This document shows positions 31,377-41,282 of a DNA stretch of 64,000 nucleotides, in pieces. Positions within the stretch are counted from its first letter, which is position 1; each line of letters opens with the position of its first letter. The translations under genes were made by a program, and so were the position numbers. Source of the DNA: Ampelomyces quisqualis (Eukaryota > Ascomycota > Dothideomycetes > Pleosporales > Phaeosphaeriaceae); NCBI GenBank assembly GCA_018398575.1, contig JAGTXZ010000003.1, positions 3,038,001-3,102,000 of the forward strand. Reading direction: 5' to 3'. Below the pieces are notes generated by a model. That model searched no databases and was not told where the DNA came from. It worked only from the letters and a program-made list of their open reading frames with translations.

Positions 31377-32229
31377 TCACTTGGTGATGACAATCAGCAG
31401 CACGAGTATGCAAATCAGCACCACGATGACGGTCAAACTCCAATTCTCCCGCGCCTTTTTCGAAAAGCGATCCAGTCTTCCCCTCGCCCTCCGAAACTGG
31501 GCTGTATGCCGGTCGACGCCCTCGTCGACCTCGTCCAGCAACACGACCTGGCCGTCTAGCTCGTCGCCAATCTGCATGCTGAGTTCGCGCTGGCGGCCAA
31601 TGCTCGCGCCGAGCTGGTCGAGCTGGTCATCCTGGTCGCGGATGACTTGGGAGTGGTATTGGTGGATCTGGTGGTTGTCGAGGTCGGCGTGGTCGGGCGC
31701 GGCTTGCGGGTCGGGCTCGTCCCGGTAGGGGAAGAGCTGTGCGCGGGCGGCGGCTTCCTGGGCGTCGAGGGGGTGGTCGCTGAAGCGCACGGATTTGCTG
31801 GCGTGGCGGGGCTTCTTCTGGGCGGGGTCGTGGGGGGACGTGGTGGTCGACGAGGAAGCGGCGGCGGTGGTCGACGAGGAAGCGGCGGCGGTGGTCGACG
31901 AGGAAGCGGCGGCGGTGGTGGCGGCGAACTGCGAGCCGAGGTCGTCGAGCTGCCATCGGAGGCGGGGCAGCTGGGAGGCGATGGACCTGGGCGAGGTGTG
32001 AGAGGCATGTGGGCGGCGCCGTGCCGTGGGCGGGGGCTTACTCGTCGGCCGTGTCGGCCGTGTGCGACTCTAGAGACGCGATGCCGGCGCGCAGCTGCTC
32101 CAGGGACCTCGCGATCTGGGCCTCCTGGCTGTCCGGCGCGAGGTGGAGCGAGAGGGCGCGCTGTCGCTCGAGCAGCGAGAGCCGGACGTGGTCGGCCAGC
32201 AGAAACAGCTGCGGCGGGTTGGTCGCCAT
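31377..32229 (-). CDS. Qc-SNARE, syntaxin-8 (Syn8) type
   Basis: Two exons, complement(31377..31986, 32042..32229), encode 265 residues. The N-terminal region (LADHVRLSLLERQRALSLHL) is helical like a SNARE regulatory domain. A low-complexity linker holds (TTAAASSS) repeated three times. The SNARE helix runs from about QYHSQVIRDQDDQLDQLGAS through RQRELSMQIGDELDGQVVLL, with a central glutamine compatible with a Q-SNARE. A C-terminal tail anchor NWSLTVIVVLICILVLLIVI ends the protein, so it would sit in endosomal or vacuolar membranes. Assignment to Syn8 rather than Tlg1 rests on overall layout. Confidence 0.83.
31843..31914. repeat. 24 bp tandem repeat, three copies, in SNARE coding sequence
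   Basis: Three identical 24 bp units starting GTGGTCGACGAGGAAGCG follow directly one after another. On the minus strand they encode an eight-residue Thr/Ala/Ser unit in the linker before the SNARE motif. Confidence 0.92.
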
Positions 32230-32494
32230 TGCGGAGGCTCATGGAGGCATGGCGGCTGGAGCCATGGAGCCATGGAGGTGGCCCGGGGCGCGGCAACGCC
32301 ACGGCCGCCCGGCGCCCGCCTTGTCTTGCTCTTGCACCACCACCGCGCGGCGAGCCACCGACGCCCACATGCTCCCTGCCGCTTCGGGCAGCATGCCTCC
32401 ATTCCAGCGTGCCCTGGGCGCCCTATAAACTGCGTGCTGCGTGCTGCCGGCGCTGGCCCGCGCCCGCCGTCTGTCCTGCCTCTCCGCGTCGGCC
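32230..32494. promoter_or_regulatory. shared divergent promoter of SNARE and RING/TRAF genes
   Basis: Only 265 GC-rich bp separate the two start codons, so promoter elements must be shared. A CCCTATAAACT at about 32421 could serve as a TATA element for the plus-strand gene, 74 bp before its ATG. Confidence 0.5.
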
Positions 32495-34101
32495 ATGTCC
32501 GCGCCGTCGCCCATCCCCCCGCCCAACGACCGGCGCAACTCGCGCGCCTCGAGCGCCAGCAGCGCCAGCCTGCCGCTCCACACGCCCGGCGACGTCGCCG
32601 CAGAGCCCGGCGAGCTGCGCATGGTCGGCGGCCCGCCAAGCAGCCCCTCGCCCTTCGCGCTGCGCGTCTCCAACTCGCCCTCGGCGAAGCGGCGCCGCAG
32701 CCGCATCGTCAAGGCCGCGCCCGAGTTCGCCGCCCTCGAGTACGTCGCGCCGCCCGACAGCAACCTCGTGTGTCTGATCTGCCACGCCCCGTTCGACAAG
32801 CCCGTGCGCCTGCCCTGCGAGCACTACTTCTGCCATGGCTGCCTCGAGCACGCCTGGGCGCCGCCCGCCGCCGCCCGCAAGACGTGTCCCACGTGTCGCC
32901 TCAAGATCGAGACGGCGAGAGACGTCGGCCCCGTGCCCAAGATCGTCGAGAACATGCTCGACGAGCTCGTCGTCAAGTGCTCCAACAGCAACGCCGGCTG
33001 CGACTGGGTCCACCACCGGGCCAACGTCCACGACCACGTCATGCTGTACTGTGAATACACGCCCGTCGAGTGTCCTGCCGCCGACTGCCGCCTGCACATA
33101 GCCCAGAAAGACTACCACAAGGGCTGTTTGCACTATGCCGTGAGCTGCGACGACTGCCACGCCTCCATCATGAAGAAGGATCTCGAGGTACGTGCTGCGG
33201 ACAGATGCGTGGTCCAGCCACTAAACATGTCCACCTGTAGGAGCACCAGCGCAAGCTCTGCACAAACCGTCTCACATGCTGTACTTTGTGCCGCGTCCAA
33301 GTGCTTCGGCTCGACTTGAAGAACCACGTCAACAAGGACTGTCCCAAGCACGTCATATCTTGTCAGGGCGCCATTGTCGGCTGTTCCTTCAGAGAGGAGC
33401 GCGAACACGTTCTTGTGCATGAAACATGTTGTGCCATGGCAACAATGGCTCCGCACTTTCGAGAGCAGCAAGCCCGCATTGAGCGCAGCGAAGCCCGCAT
33501 GGAACCGCTGACCAGGAAGGTCGGCATTCTCGAAGACGGCCTGTCCAACATTACCAACATGCTGTACCCGGCCAACTCGAACGATGGCTCTTTCCCTGTC
33601 ACGGATCCGTTGAATCCCAACGACACGGATTCCCTCGCACCAGCCTCAGACTTTCTACCTCCAGCCTCATTTCCAGCTGTTACACCAGACAACGAGAATG
33701 CTCACGCCCAGCCACCTTTTGACTCACAGGTCCATCACCTCCTTACGCTCCACGACTCCCTCCGTGAAGAAGTGTCTCGCATCACCAATGCCATGACCGA
33801 GCTCGAGGGCCGTGCGAACATGCTGGTGTTCAACGAGAGCACCCGTGTGAAGGAGGAAATGTTGCGCACCAATTCTGCCATCAACAGCATACGCATGCAG
33901 CTACACTGGTTGATGAGCTCACATCTGCATAATCGGTCTAATTCTACTGGTAATTCGACGGCTAGGACTTCCGGTGGTACGTCTGCCACTTCAAGCAGCA
34001 GCAACGTTACGCAACGAGCTAGTCCAAAGCCTGGCCCTAGTGGCACGTTACAGCCCTTCCGCAGGCTCAGCGATTCAACAAGGCAGGACACGAAGCTCTA
34101 A
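32495..34101 (+). CDS. RING-finger and TRAF-type zinc-finger protein, probable E3 ubiquitin ligase
   Basis: Two exons, 32495..33187 and 33241..34101, encode 517 residues. A disordered N-terminus with a basic AKRRRSR patch is followed by a C3HC4 RING (CLICHAPFDKPVRLPCEHYF, CHGCLEHAW, CPTCRLKI; about residues 90-135). Next come TRAF-type zinc fingers with paired Cys/His (VKCSNSNAGCDWVHHRANVH, CEYTPVECPAADC, HYAVSCDDC). A helical segment follows (REQQARIERSEARMEPLTRK) and a Ser/Pro-rich end. This order resembles TRAF-like E3 ligases that ubiquitinate partners bound by the C-terminal half. Substrate and pathway are unknown. Divergent from the SNARE gene. Confidence 0.85.
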
Positions 34102-34791
34102 ACGCCGTGGCTGGCCACTAATATGAGGTCGCTGTGTGAAACATGTCTTACGAAAAATGATTTCTTGGCGTTATGGAATCGACAGAATGGGCAAGAAACA
34201 GTTTGGAATGTGGGGGGGCTGGATAATTTCGCGTCCATTGGACAGGCTTTCATTCCCGGCAACTCTGTCATCTTCGCGGTACGAGTTCATGACACAGACC
34301 GACGGAGCTATGTAGATATACCCTTTTTCTCAGCATTCCCACCTACTAAATCTCTTTCGAGTATAGAGTAGACATAGAATGGTCATAGGCGCAACAAAAG
34401 TGATTTCGCGGCAGATACATTAGGTAGTCCTGGTATTGGAAGCTGAAGTTCAATTGCCTTGACCCAATGCTACATTCTCGTCATGGCTTGATCGTGGCTG
34501 TCAAGGCGCAATTGATCCGCTAGGCCGCTTGGTGGCATCATATTGAAGTGACAAAGGGTGCGAGCTCGATCATGACAGAGCGCAAGGCCGGCAACATGTG
34601 ATAACCCAACGGCTAGGACAATCACCGAATGTCCGGACATGGTCCAAAATCGCAGTGAAGGAACACGCACGTAATGTTGTGCTGGTGTATCGGATGAGAT
34701 CGGTGACGTTTGCATTTTGTCCGACGCAAAGACCCTCGAAACCCGCCTGAACATGGTCACGCCTCAATCTCCTTGAAGACCAGCACATCTA
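34102..34791. other. gap upstream of the SAM carrier
   Basis: 3' flank of the RING/TRAF gene and promoter of the SAM carrier. No coding exon, repeat or RNA gene seen. Confidence 0.55.
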
Positions 34792-35969
34792 ATGGCTGGT
34801 AATACAAACTCGGATATTCTCATCGTAAGTTAAAGCAGTTGAGGAGGCAAAGGCAAACAAAGCGAACATCAGCTGATACCATTACCAGGCTGGCGCAATT
34901 GCAGCATTCACAGTCGATCTCCTCGTGTACCCTCTTGATACAATCAAAACAAGGATACAATCTCCAGACTATGCTCGCTTCTACACCAATCCCTCGACTG
35001 GAAAGCCAAATGCTGCGCTGTTCCGTGGCGTGTATCAAGGCATCACAAGTGTTGTTATAGCGACACTGCCTTCGTGTAAGAAGTCGAGGAGCAACACGGA
35101 TCAACCCATTTGACTCACCGGCTACAGCAGGAGCCTTTTTTACTACATATGAACGCACAAAATCACTCTTCACACAGCTCAATACCACATCTTCATCACC
35201 CCATGGCTTTCTCCCGATAGCAGTGGTCCACGCCGGCGCATCGTCGCTCGCAGAGCTCGTGTCATGCGCAATTCTTACGCCAGCCGAGGTGATTAAGCAG
35301 AATGCGCAAATGGTAAAAGCAGGATCACCGACAAATGCAACAATTCAGACTCTGACCAAATTCAAATCGAATCCTTTGGCGCTGTGGCGGGGCTACACGG
35401 CCTTGGCTGGACGGAATTTGCCTTTCACAGCCATGCAGTTTCCAATGTTTGAACGATTGAAACTTGCAATCAAAGAGTACCGAGACCGAAGAGGCTTGAC
35501 GACTGGAACTATCTGGGAGAGTGGGACCATGACAGCAATCAGTGCTGGATCAGCTGGAGCTGTCGCAGCAGTCATTACGACGCCCATCGACGTGGTCAAA
35601 ACCAGAATCATGCTGTCTGCAGTTGACAACGCCACGCAAGAAGCTTCACAAGCACAGCCCAGGGCGAAAGCGCATGGGCTGGTAGATGCATTTGGAAAGT
35701 CGGTTGAGTCATCAAAAGATACGCTCAAAAGCGCGGCACGCAGCTTGAATCCGATGATCAAGCCTGAGCAAAAAGGCAGGCAAAGTAGCTGGAAAATTGG
35801 ACAGGAGATTATTGCAGAGAAGGGGTTCAAGGGGTTATGGAGGGGCGGTGCGTTGCGAGCGGTGTGGACATTTGTGGGAGCTGGATTGTATCTCGGAGCG
35901 TATGAGAGTGGGAGGGTGTATTTGGCCGCGAGGAGAGGGGACACTGTAGACCAAGAGGATCTATTCTAG
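34792..35969 (+). CDS. mitochondrial S-adenosylmethionine carrier (Pet8/Sam5 type)
   Basis: Three exons, 34792..34824, 34889..35075 and 35128..35969, encode 353 residues. The first exon is 11 codons (MAGNTNSDILI). Carrier repeat signatures are YPLDTIKTRIQ, TPAEVIKQNAQ and TPIDVVKTRIM; the first repeat segment AGAIAAFTVDLLVYPLDTIK and RNLPFTAMQFPMFERLK are typical of the SAM carrier. It imports S-adenosylmethionine into the matrix in exchange for S-adenosylhomocysteine, supporting mitochondrial methylation, biotin and lipoate synthesis. Yeast Pet8 has 284 residues; the difference is largely an insertion of about 50 charged residues between the third signature and GLWRGGALRAVWTF. Confidence 0.88.
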
Positions 35970-36183
35970 AGAAGCCCTGGAGAAATTCTAGAGCAAGATC
36001 GATATCCCACGACTCCACTCCTATCCAGCTTCACTTAAGCTTCAACGCCATACTTTGAGGGCGGCAGGTTTAGCCGAGGCTGAGGTGCGAGTCGAGTCAC
36101 TAACTTTATCGATTAGCTTCAAGCTTCAGAAAAGCTCCCATCCCCACAACACGACTCTGTGCGAGTCGCCAGTAATCCACAAT

Positions 36184-37506
36184 ATGGCAGATGAAGATGA
36201 CGAACTGTCCCATCTTCGGGGGCCAGACGCAGAAGACCATGATCCGACAGAAGAAACTCAAGACTTCCGCAGTCTCGACAAGTTAATGTCCGCATCCTAC
36301 CTGCGTTGCATGCCCCTTCGCAGCTGACACAATTGCAGTGCAGGCCACGATGTAGCTTCTCTGACCCTCCCTAAGCGCGGTGAAAAAGACTTTGAAAGCC
36401 ACTCTACAAATCGACAACTCGACCAGCTCGAGGCCTCGCGCCAGGCCATGCACGGTGTGCTGTCGTGGCAGCGATCGCATACGCAAAAGAACCACGTCCT
36501 CGCCGTGTACGAACCCGAAAGTAACATGGCCGTCGTAGACAAGGTCAGGTCGCAGCATTTCCAGACAATCGGCTCGTCCAAGGGCGGGAAGGAATGGCTG
36601 CTGCCAGAAGAAGCGCTGTTTCTGATCGAGCGAGGGACGCTGGACTGTCGATGGCCAGTCAAGCGCGAGCAGGGGGATGATGCAATATACAGCATCGAAG
36701 AAGGAGCCCCTATGAGCTTGCAGGCAGCATATGCGGCTTTCATTGGGTTTGAAGGTGGCGTTGGTGGCAAGCTGACGCTCGAGATGTACAACGTATACGC
36801 TGGTTTGAAGAGATCTGGATACGTTGTCTTCCGGACTGGAACCTGGAACAATGAAAGAGGAGGAATACTGCCTGCAGAACCAAAGCCGCAGGGACAAGAA
36901 AAGCCACAACCTGGTATCCTCTCGCGCTTCTTTTCGGACATGTGGCGACGGCTAAGCCAGCCAACACACACCATATCTCCCGAACAATTCGCCTTTGGAC
37001 CGCTCGTCAAGCCAGGTCTATACCGAAGTTACAACGACATCTTCCGACTCCTCCAACTCATACCCTCGCACGATCGCACGTCCCCTCCAAAGTTTATCCT
37101 CCCACCCTCTTCCGACAACCCGTTCCGCCTGCACTTTGACGTCTATCGCACGACGGCTAAATTCCGCAAAACCGCACGTGGCCCCCCAGACTTCCGCATC
37201 TGTGTCGTCAATGCGCGAGAAACGACCATACCTACAGGCGCGCAGCTGAACGATCTCATGGCGCAAGTGCCCGAAGACAAGCCCAAGGATGGAGAGCCAA
37301 TGTACAAGAAGTTGAAACATGGGAATAGGAACGTTATCCTTGCGGTTGTGGATTGTGGGATCCCGAGTTACATCAGACTCGCGGATGTGCCGTTTGCCGA
37401 GGAGAAGATTTACGAGAGAAGTGCTAGGGGGGGAAGAGGTAAGGGAGGGAGAGGGAGAGGAGTAGGTAGAGGGCGGGGGAGAGGGAGAGGGAGGGGGAGG
37501 GGATGA
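36184..37506 (+). CDS. SEN54: tRNA-splicing endonuclease subunit Sen54
   Basis: Two exons, 36184..36281 and 36339..37506, encode 421 residues. An acidic start (MADEDDELSHLRGPDAEDHD) is followed by the Sen54 N-terminal domain: LPKRGEKDFE, then SHTQKNHVLAVYEPESNMAV and SKGGKEWLLPEEALFLIERG. The C-terminal half carries the second conserved region ending in NRNVILAVVDCGIPSYIRLA. Sen54 is a structural, non-catalytic subunit of the Sen2-Sen34-Sen15-Sen54 complex that removes introns from pre-tRNA. The protein ends in an unusual Arg/Gly-rich tail (RGGRGKGGRGRG and further RG repeats) of about 28 residues, which could bind RNA. Sequence upstream of the ATG is open in frame, so the start is probable rather than certain. 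Confidence 0.87.
37429..37502 (+). repeat. G-rich purine tract encoding the Sen54 RG tail
   Basis: Runs of three to five G separated by A or short spacers, on the coding strand, at the very end of the Sen54 gene. The pattern meets the usual criteria for a possible G-quadruplex in DNA or mRNA. Confidence 0.6.
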
Positions 37507-38383
37507 AGTGTGCGTGACGACGTCCAATGGCAGATGACGATCAAGACAGACGAGCCTGGAACCACGGACTTGTTCGCCTCACAAACGCCAATTTCTCCCC
37601 ACCTTTAGCGTCCGTGGTAAATCCCCAAGAGCTCTTCACAGCCCGCGATACAGCGACCTCGGTTTCTTTACCGCACGATATCCATGGCTGCTGCATGTTC
37701 TTCCTCTTGCATGGACACACCACCACAGACCCGAAAAGCCGGCACCTGCGTCCCCTCACGTTGCGAGCAGTGCATCGCGCGTCCTGTAGATACATTACAC
37801 CACCATCCGTTCCCCGCGTATACAAGTGGGCGTCTTGCGGAACAAGCACATGGACGTCAGGCAGACAGACAGCAAAGGGAATGACATACAAGACAATGGC
37901 ACGCGACATACGACGACGGTGGATCGAAGTAGGTAGGTAGGTAGGTTAGTCAATGGAACCAGATGGAAAGTAAGCCAGACACGCCTTGATGCTGAGTGTG
38001 GGAAAGACCTTGCGAGGACGCATGGTTTTGCGTGACTTTTCTTTTTTCTTTTTTGTCATGACATATTCGACACACGGGTAACTCCTGCTCCATCTTTGCG
38101 CTAGCTGTTGGCACGCAGGACTGGTGAAGAGCTAGGTTGCTGTTGCGATGCGGGGTTTCGCTCAGTTCTATTCGCCTGAGTCGACGCTGATAGCGAGACG
38201 CCGAAGCATGTTGTCTCTCGATAGGACGGGACTAGAAGGCATAGAACCAAGTCGATTTTCCTTTGCGAGCTAAGACAGTAGAGCAAATGGATAAGATGGT
38301 ATCTATGCTGTTTAGATAAGTGAACTGCAACCCGCCAACCGCAAACACAAACACAAAACACAAACATGACATGACATGACACC
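37507..38383. other. convergent gap after Sen54
   Basis: 3' flanks of Sen54 and the coiled-coil gene. A (GTAG) tetranucleotide repeat lies at 37928..37946 and a pyrimidine-rich T tract near 38040-38055. No gene supported. Confidence 0.55.
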
Positions 38384-40374
38384 TCATCTAAACAACATAT
38401 CCCCCAGCGTCGGCGCCCTCCTGGAACCCCCCCTCCCGACATCGCTCCGACTCCGACTCCGACTCGCCTTGCGCACAAACGCATATTCCTTCTTGCCCCG
38501 CCGGTCTCTGCCCTCGGCCTCGATGAACAGCCTGTCGCCGTGGTGCGAGCGCAGACGCCGCGTGTGCTCGAAGAGCACGTCTGTTTCGCGCTGGGACATT
38601 TCGCGCAGGACGATGATGTAGTTTGGGTCCTGGGGCGGGGTGTTAGGATTGCATGGGAGGAGGAGGACAGTTGTATAAAATGTGTGTGTGTGTGTGTGGG
38701 TGGGTGGGTTACAAGGCTTACCATGTCAAATTCATACGGGATTTCATAATAATGCAATGTCTCAATGTCCAAATGCGTCCTTGAGATCTTGGCATATGTT
38801 GGCTGTGACGCGATGCGCAGCGGGTTGTGCGGCGTCAAGCCCTGGGGGAGATCTTTTTGCTTTTCGGGATGGACCAGCGCGTGGATCTGGTTGTCCTGGA
38901 AGCCAAACTGCGACAGCCGGTCTCTCATTGCGCGCTCGAGTTGTTCTTCTTGTTGCTTCTTCTTGGCGTCTTCTTCCTCTTGTTTGGCTTTTTGCTTCTG
39001 CAGGAACGCTTGGTATTCGGCCTCGTCTTTCTTCTTCTTCTTCTCCTCTTCGATTTTCAGCTGCATGATGAGTTCTTCGCGCGCGCGCGCGGCTTCTTCG
39101 GCGTCTTTGACCTTTTTGCGCTCGTATTCGTACACGATGCGCTCGCGCTCTTCTTTGGCTTCGCGCTCTTCCTTGGCTTTCTTCTTGTTGTAGTCGTCGA
39201 CGGCGCGCTGTTGGGCTTCTTTGGCTTCCTCGGCTTGCTTGCGGACTTTGGCTTCGTTCTCGATGATGATGCGCGTACGCTCTTCTGCCAGGGCTTTGGC
39301 TTTGTCGGCCTTGTCGCGGGCTTCCTTTTCGAGTTTGGCAGTGTTTTCGTCGATGATACGACGACGCTCGAGCTCGAGCTCGTGCTTCTCCTTCTCCATT
39401 TCGGCAATGATACGGTCTCGCTCTTCTTCCTTCTCTCGCTTCTCCTTGGACATCTTTGCTCGCTGTTCAGCGAGTACTCGTCGACGATCTTCTTCTTGTT
39501 CTCGCTTCTCTCTCTCCATCTCGGCAATGAATCTGTCCCGCTCTTCTTCCTTCTCTCGCTGCTCACGAGACATCTTGGCCCTGTTCTCGGCAATGATGCG
39601 CTTCTCTAGATCCTTCTCCTCACGAGCTCGGTGCTCACGTTCGCGTTCCTCGCGCTCGCGCTTCAGATCCCATTCATGCTTGAGGCGTTCCTCCTGGATC
39701 CTGATACGATCCTCTTCTTGCTCGCGCTCGGCTCTGTCTTTGATGTACTTGATCTCCAGCTTCCTTTTGATCAGCTCCTCTCGCCTCTCAATTTCGTCCT
39801 CGCGACGCTCCCGCTCAAGCTTCTCCTCGGCTTCCTTGAGCTTTTGTTGCGCGAGTGACAACTGGATCTTGTCTTCGTAATCACGTGGGTCAGCACGGTG
39901 TGGAGAGCGCGAGTGCGAGTGCGAGTAGTGGCGATGTTCATGCCGCGAGCGAGACCGGGCCTCCAAACGCCTCTCCAGCTGGAGTTCGGCAATCTGATCC
40001 TCAAGTGCCCATTCTCCGGGAATTCGACGAGGCAGGCGACCACGATCTGCACTGGATTCCTTGTGATCAGTGCGGACATTTGGGCTACTTTCATTTTCCA
40101 TGCGAGAAGTGTTGTAAATGGTCACGTTGGGAGCTGGCGCGTGACCCTGTGAGCGGGTACGATGGAGGTTTGTGGTATAGTGAACCTCTGGGGTCAAGAA
40201 CTCACTCGTTCGACGACCATAGTCTGGGCGGTATTCGTCGTCATAACGAGGCTTTCGGGGAGGAGGAGTGGGTTTCTGGGCTTCGCTGCGGTGAACATGG
40301 CGGGCGCCCGAAGCGTACTTTGTCTTGTAGGACCACTCGTCCGTGTCGTAGTCGTACTCGTCGGGGGATCCCAT
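38384..40374 (-). CDS. long charged coiled-coil protein with conserved fungal C-terminal domain
   Basis: Two exons, complement(38384..38629, 38722..40374), encode 632 residues. The 92 bp intron carries a TG dinucleotide repeat; reading through it gives a spurious tail with no homology sense. The N-terminus is acidic and Tyr-rich (MGSPDEYDYDTDEWSYKTKY). Residues about 120-490 are almost pure Glu/Arg/Lys helix with heptad-like repeats (KMSREQREKEEERDRFIAEM and two variants), predicting a very long coiled coil or single alpha-helix. The C-terminus is a compact domain: PTYAKISRTHLDIETLHYYE, then YIIVLREMSQRETDVLFEHT. This reminds me of the fungal DUF8035 domain, from memory only. Function unknown; a scaffold or cytoskeletal role is a guess. 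Confidence 0.78.
38681..38697. repeat. TG dinucleotide microsatellite in an intron
   Basis: About eight TG units inside the intron of the coiled-coil gene, close to its donor side on the minus strand. Confidence 0.85.
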
Positions 40375-41282
40375 GGTCGCGGTAGGACAGCGAGCTTGAA
40401 GCGCAGTAAAAGCTCACAAATATTTCAAACGATTCCAAAGCGTCTGCGACCAAAGCAAACAAGTTCTTCAAGCTGCAGTGTTGCGGTCTCGGCGTGATAC
40501 CGGTGAGAGTGGGGTGATGAAAAGACGGCAGAGGGGCAGGCAGCACAAACCGTGAGACACACAAAGCGCACAACAGCGCACAGTTGGAGGGGACAAGAGG
40601 AGTGAGCTTGAAAGTGCGACGGCCAGGGCATAAGAAGGATTTCCAGCTCCCGCTTCATATGGGGGCCAAAAGGTAACCACGACAAGCTAGTCATCAGGCA
40701 ACTCCCGCTGGGGCTGAAGCCGGGTCTGGTGGACGGGCATGCTGCAGCTGCTCTTATGCAGTGCAAAGGCAGCAGAAGCAGTGGCTGCGCACATGTCCAG
40801 GTTTCCCTCACCAATAGAACAGGACAGACGGCAGACGTTGCCATTTGCAAGTTTTGGACTTTGCCCGTTCCTTGCGATCCTGTGGGCAGCAAATGCCACG
40901 CTGGGGCACGCTAAGACTGATGCTACAGGCGGCACGCCTGACAGACTCCGTTTCTCTGCTGATTCAGCGTGGCAGGACACAAAGGCGGCACGAGAAGCGC
41001 GTGGTGACACACGGCGCCAGGTGCCGCCAGTCCATGAGATCGTGACCCTCGATGATACCGTGACCCTCTCTGGAACCAGGTCACGTGATCGGCCGGCGAT
41101 GGTGAAAGCGGTGAATGGCCAAGCCAATCATGGCCGCGTAAGCGCGCGGCGGCGGGGCCCGGGGCTGATGGCGGGGCACGAAATGCAGTGAAAAGTTCAT
41201 CCATCTCCTCTCTCTCTCCACCCTCCTCCCCCTCCTCCCCCTCCCCTCCCCTCCCCCAAAGCACCCGCACCCAGCCGCCACC
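40375..41282. promoter_or_regulatory. divergent intergenic region with CT-rich AHCY promoter
   Basis: Lies between the coiled-coil gene start and the SAH hydrolase start. The last 90 bp (about 41190-41277) is an almost pure C/T tract on the plus strand, typical of strongly expressed fungal housekeeping promoters, ending just before the ATG context CCACCATG. A CCAAT occurs at about 41124. Frames inside it look spurious. Confidence 0.6.

Noticed and set aside
31556..33160. Several 180-376 codon frames in the SNARE and RING/TRAF region
   Set aside because: They are shadows of the true coding frames in very GC-rich sequence; only the SNARE and RING frames show motifs.
38827..39880. Plus-strand hydrophobic frames (Leu/Phe/Ser-rich) opposite the coiled-coil gene
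   Set aside because: Antisense of Glu/Lys/Arg codons naturally reads as Leu, Phe and Ser; not a membrane protein.
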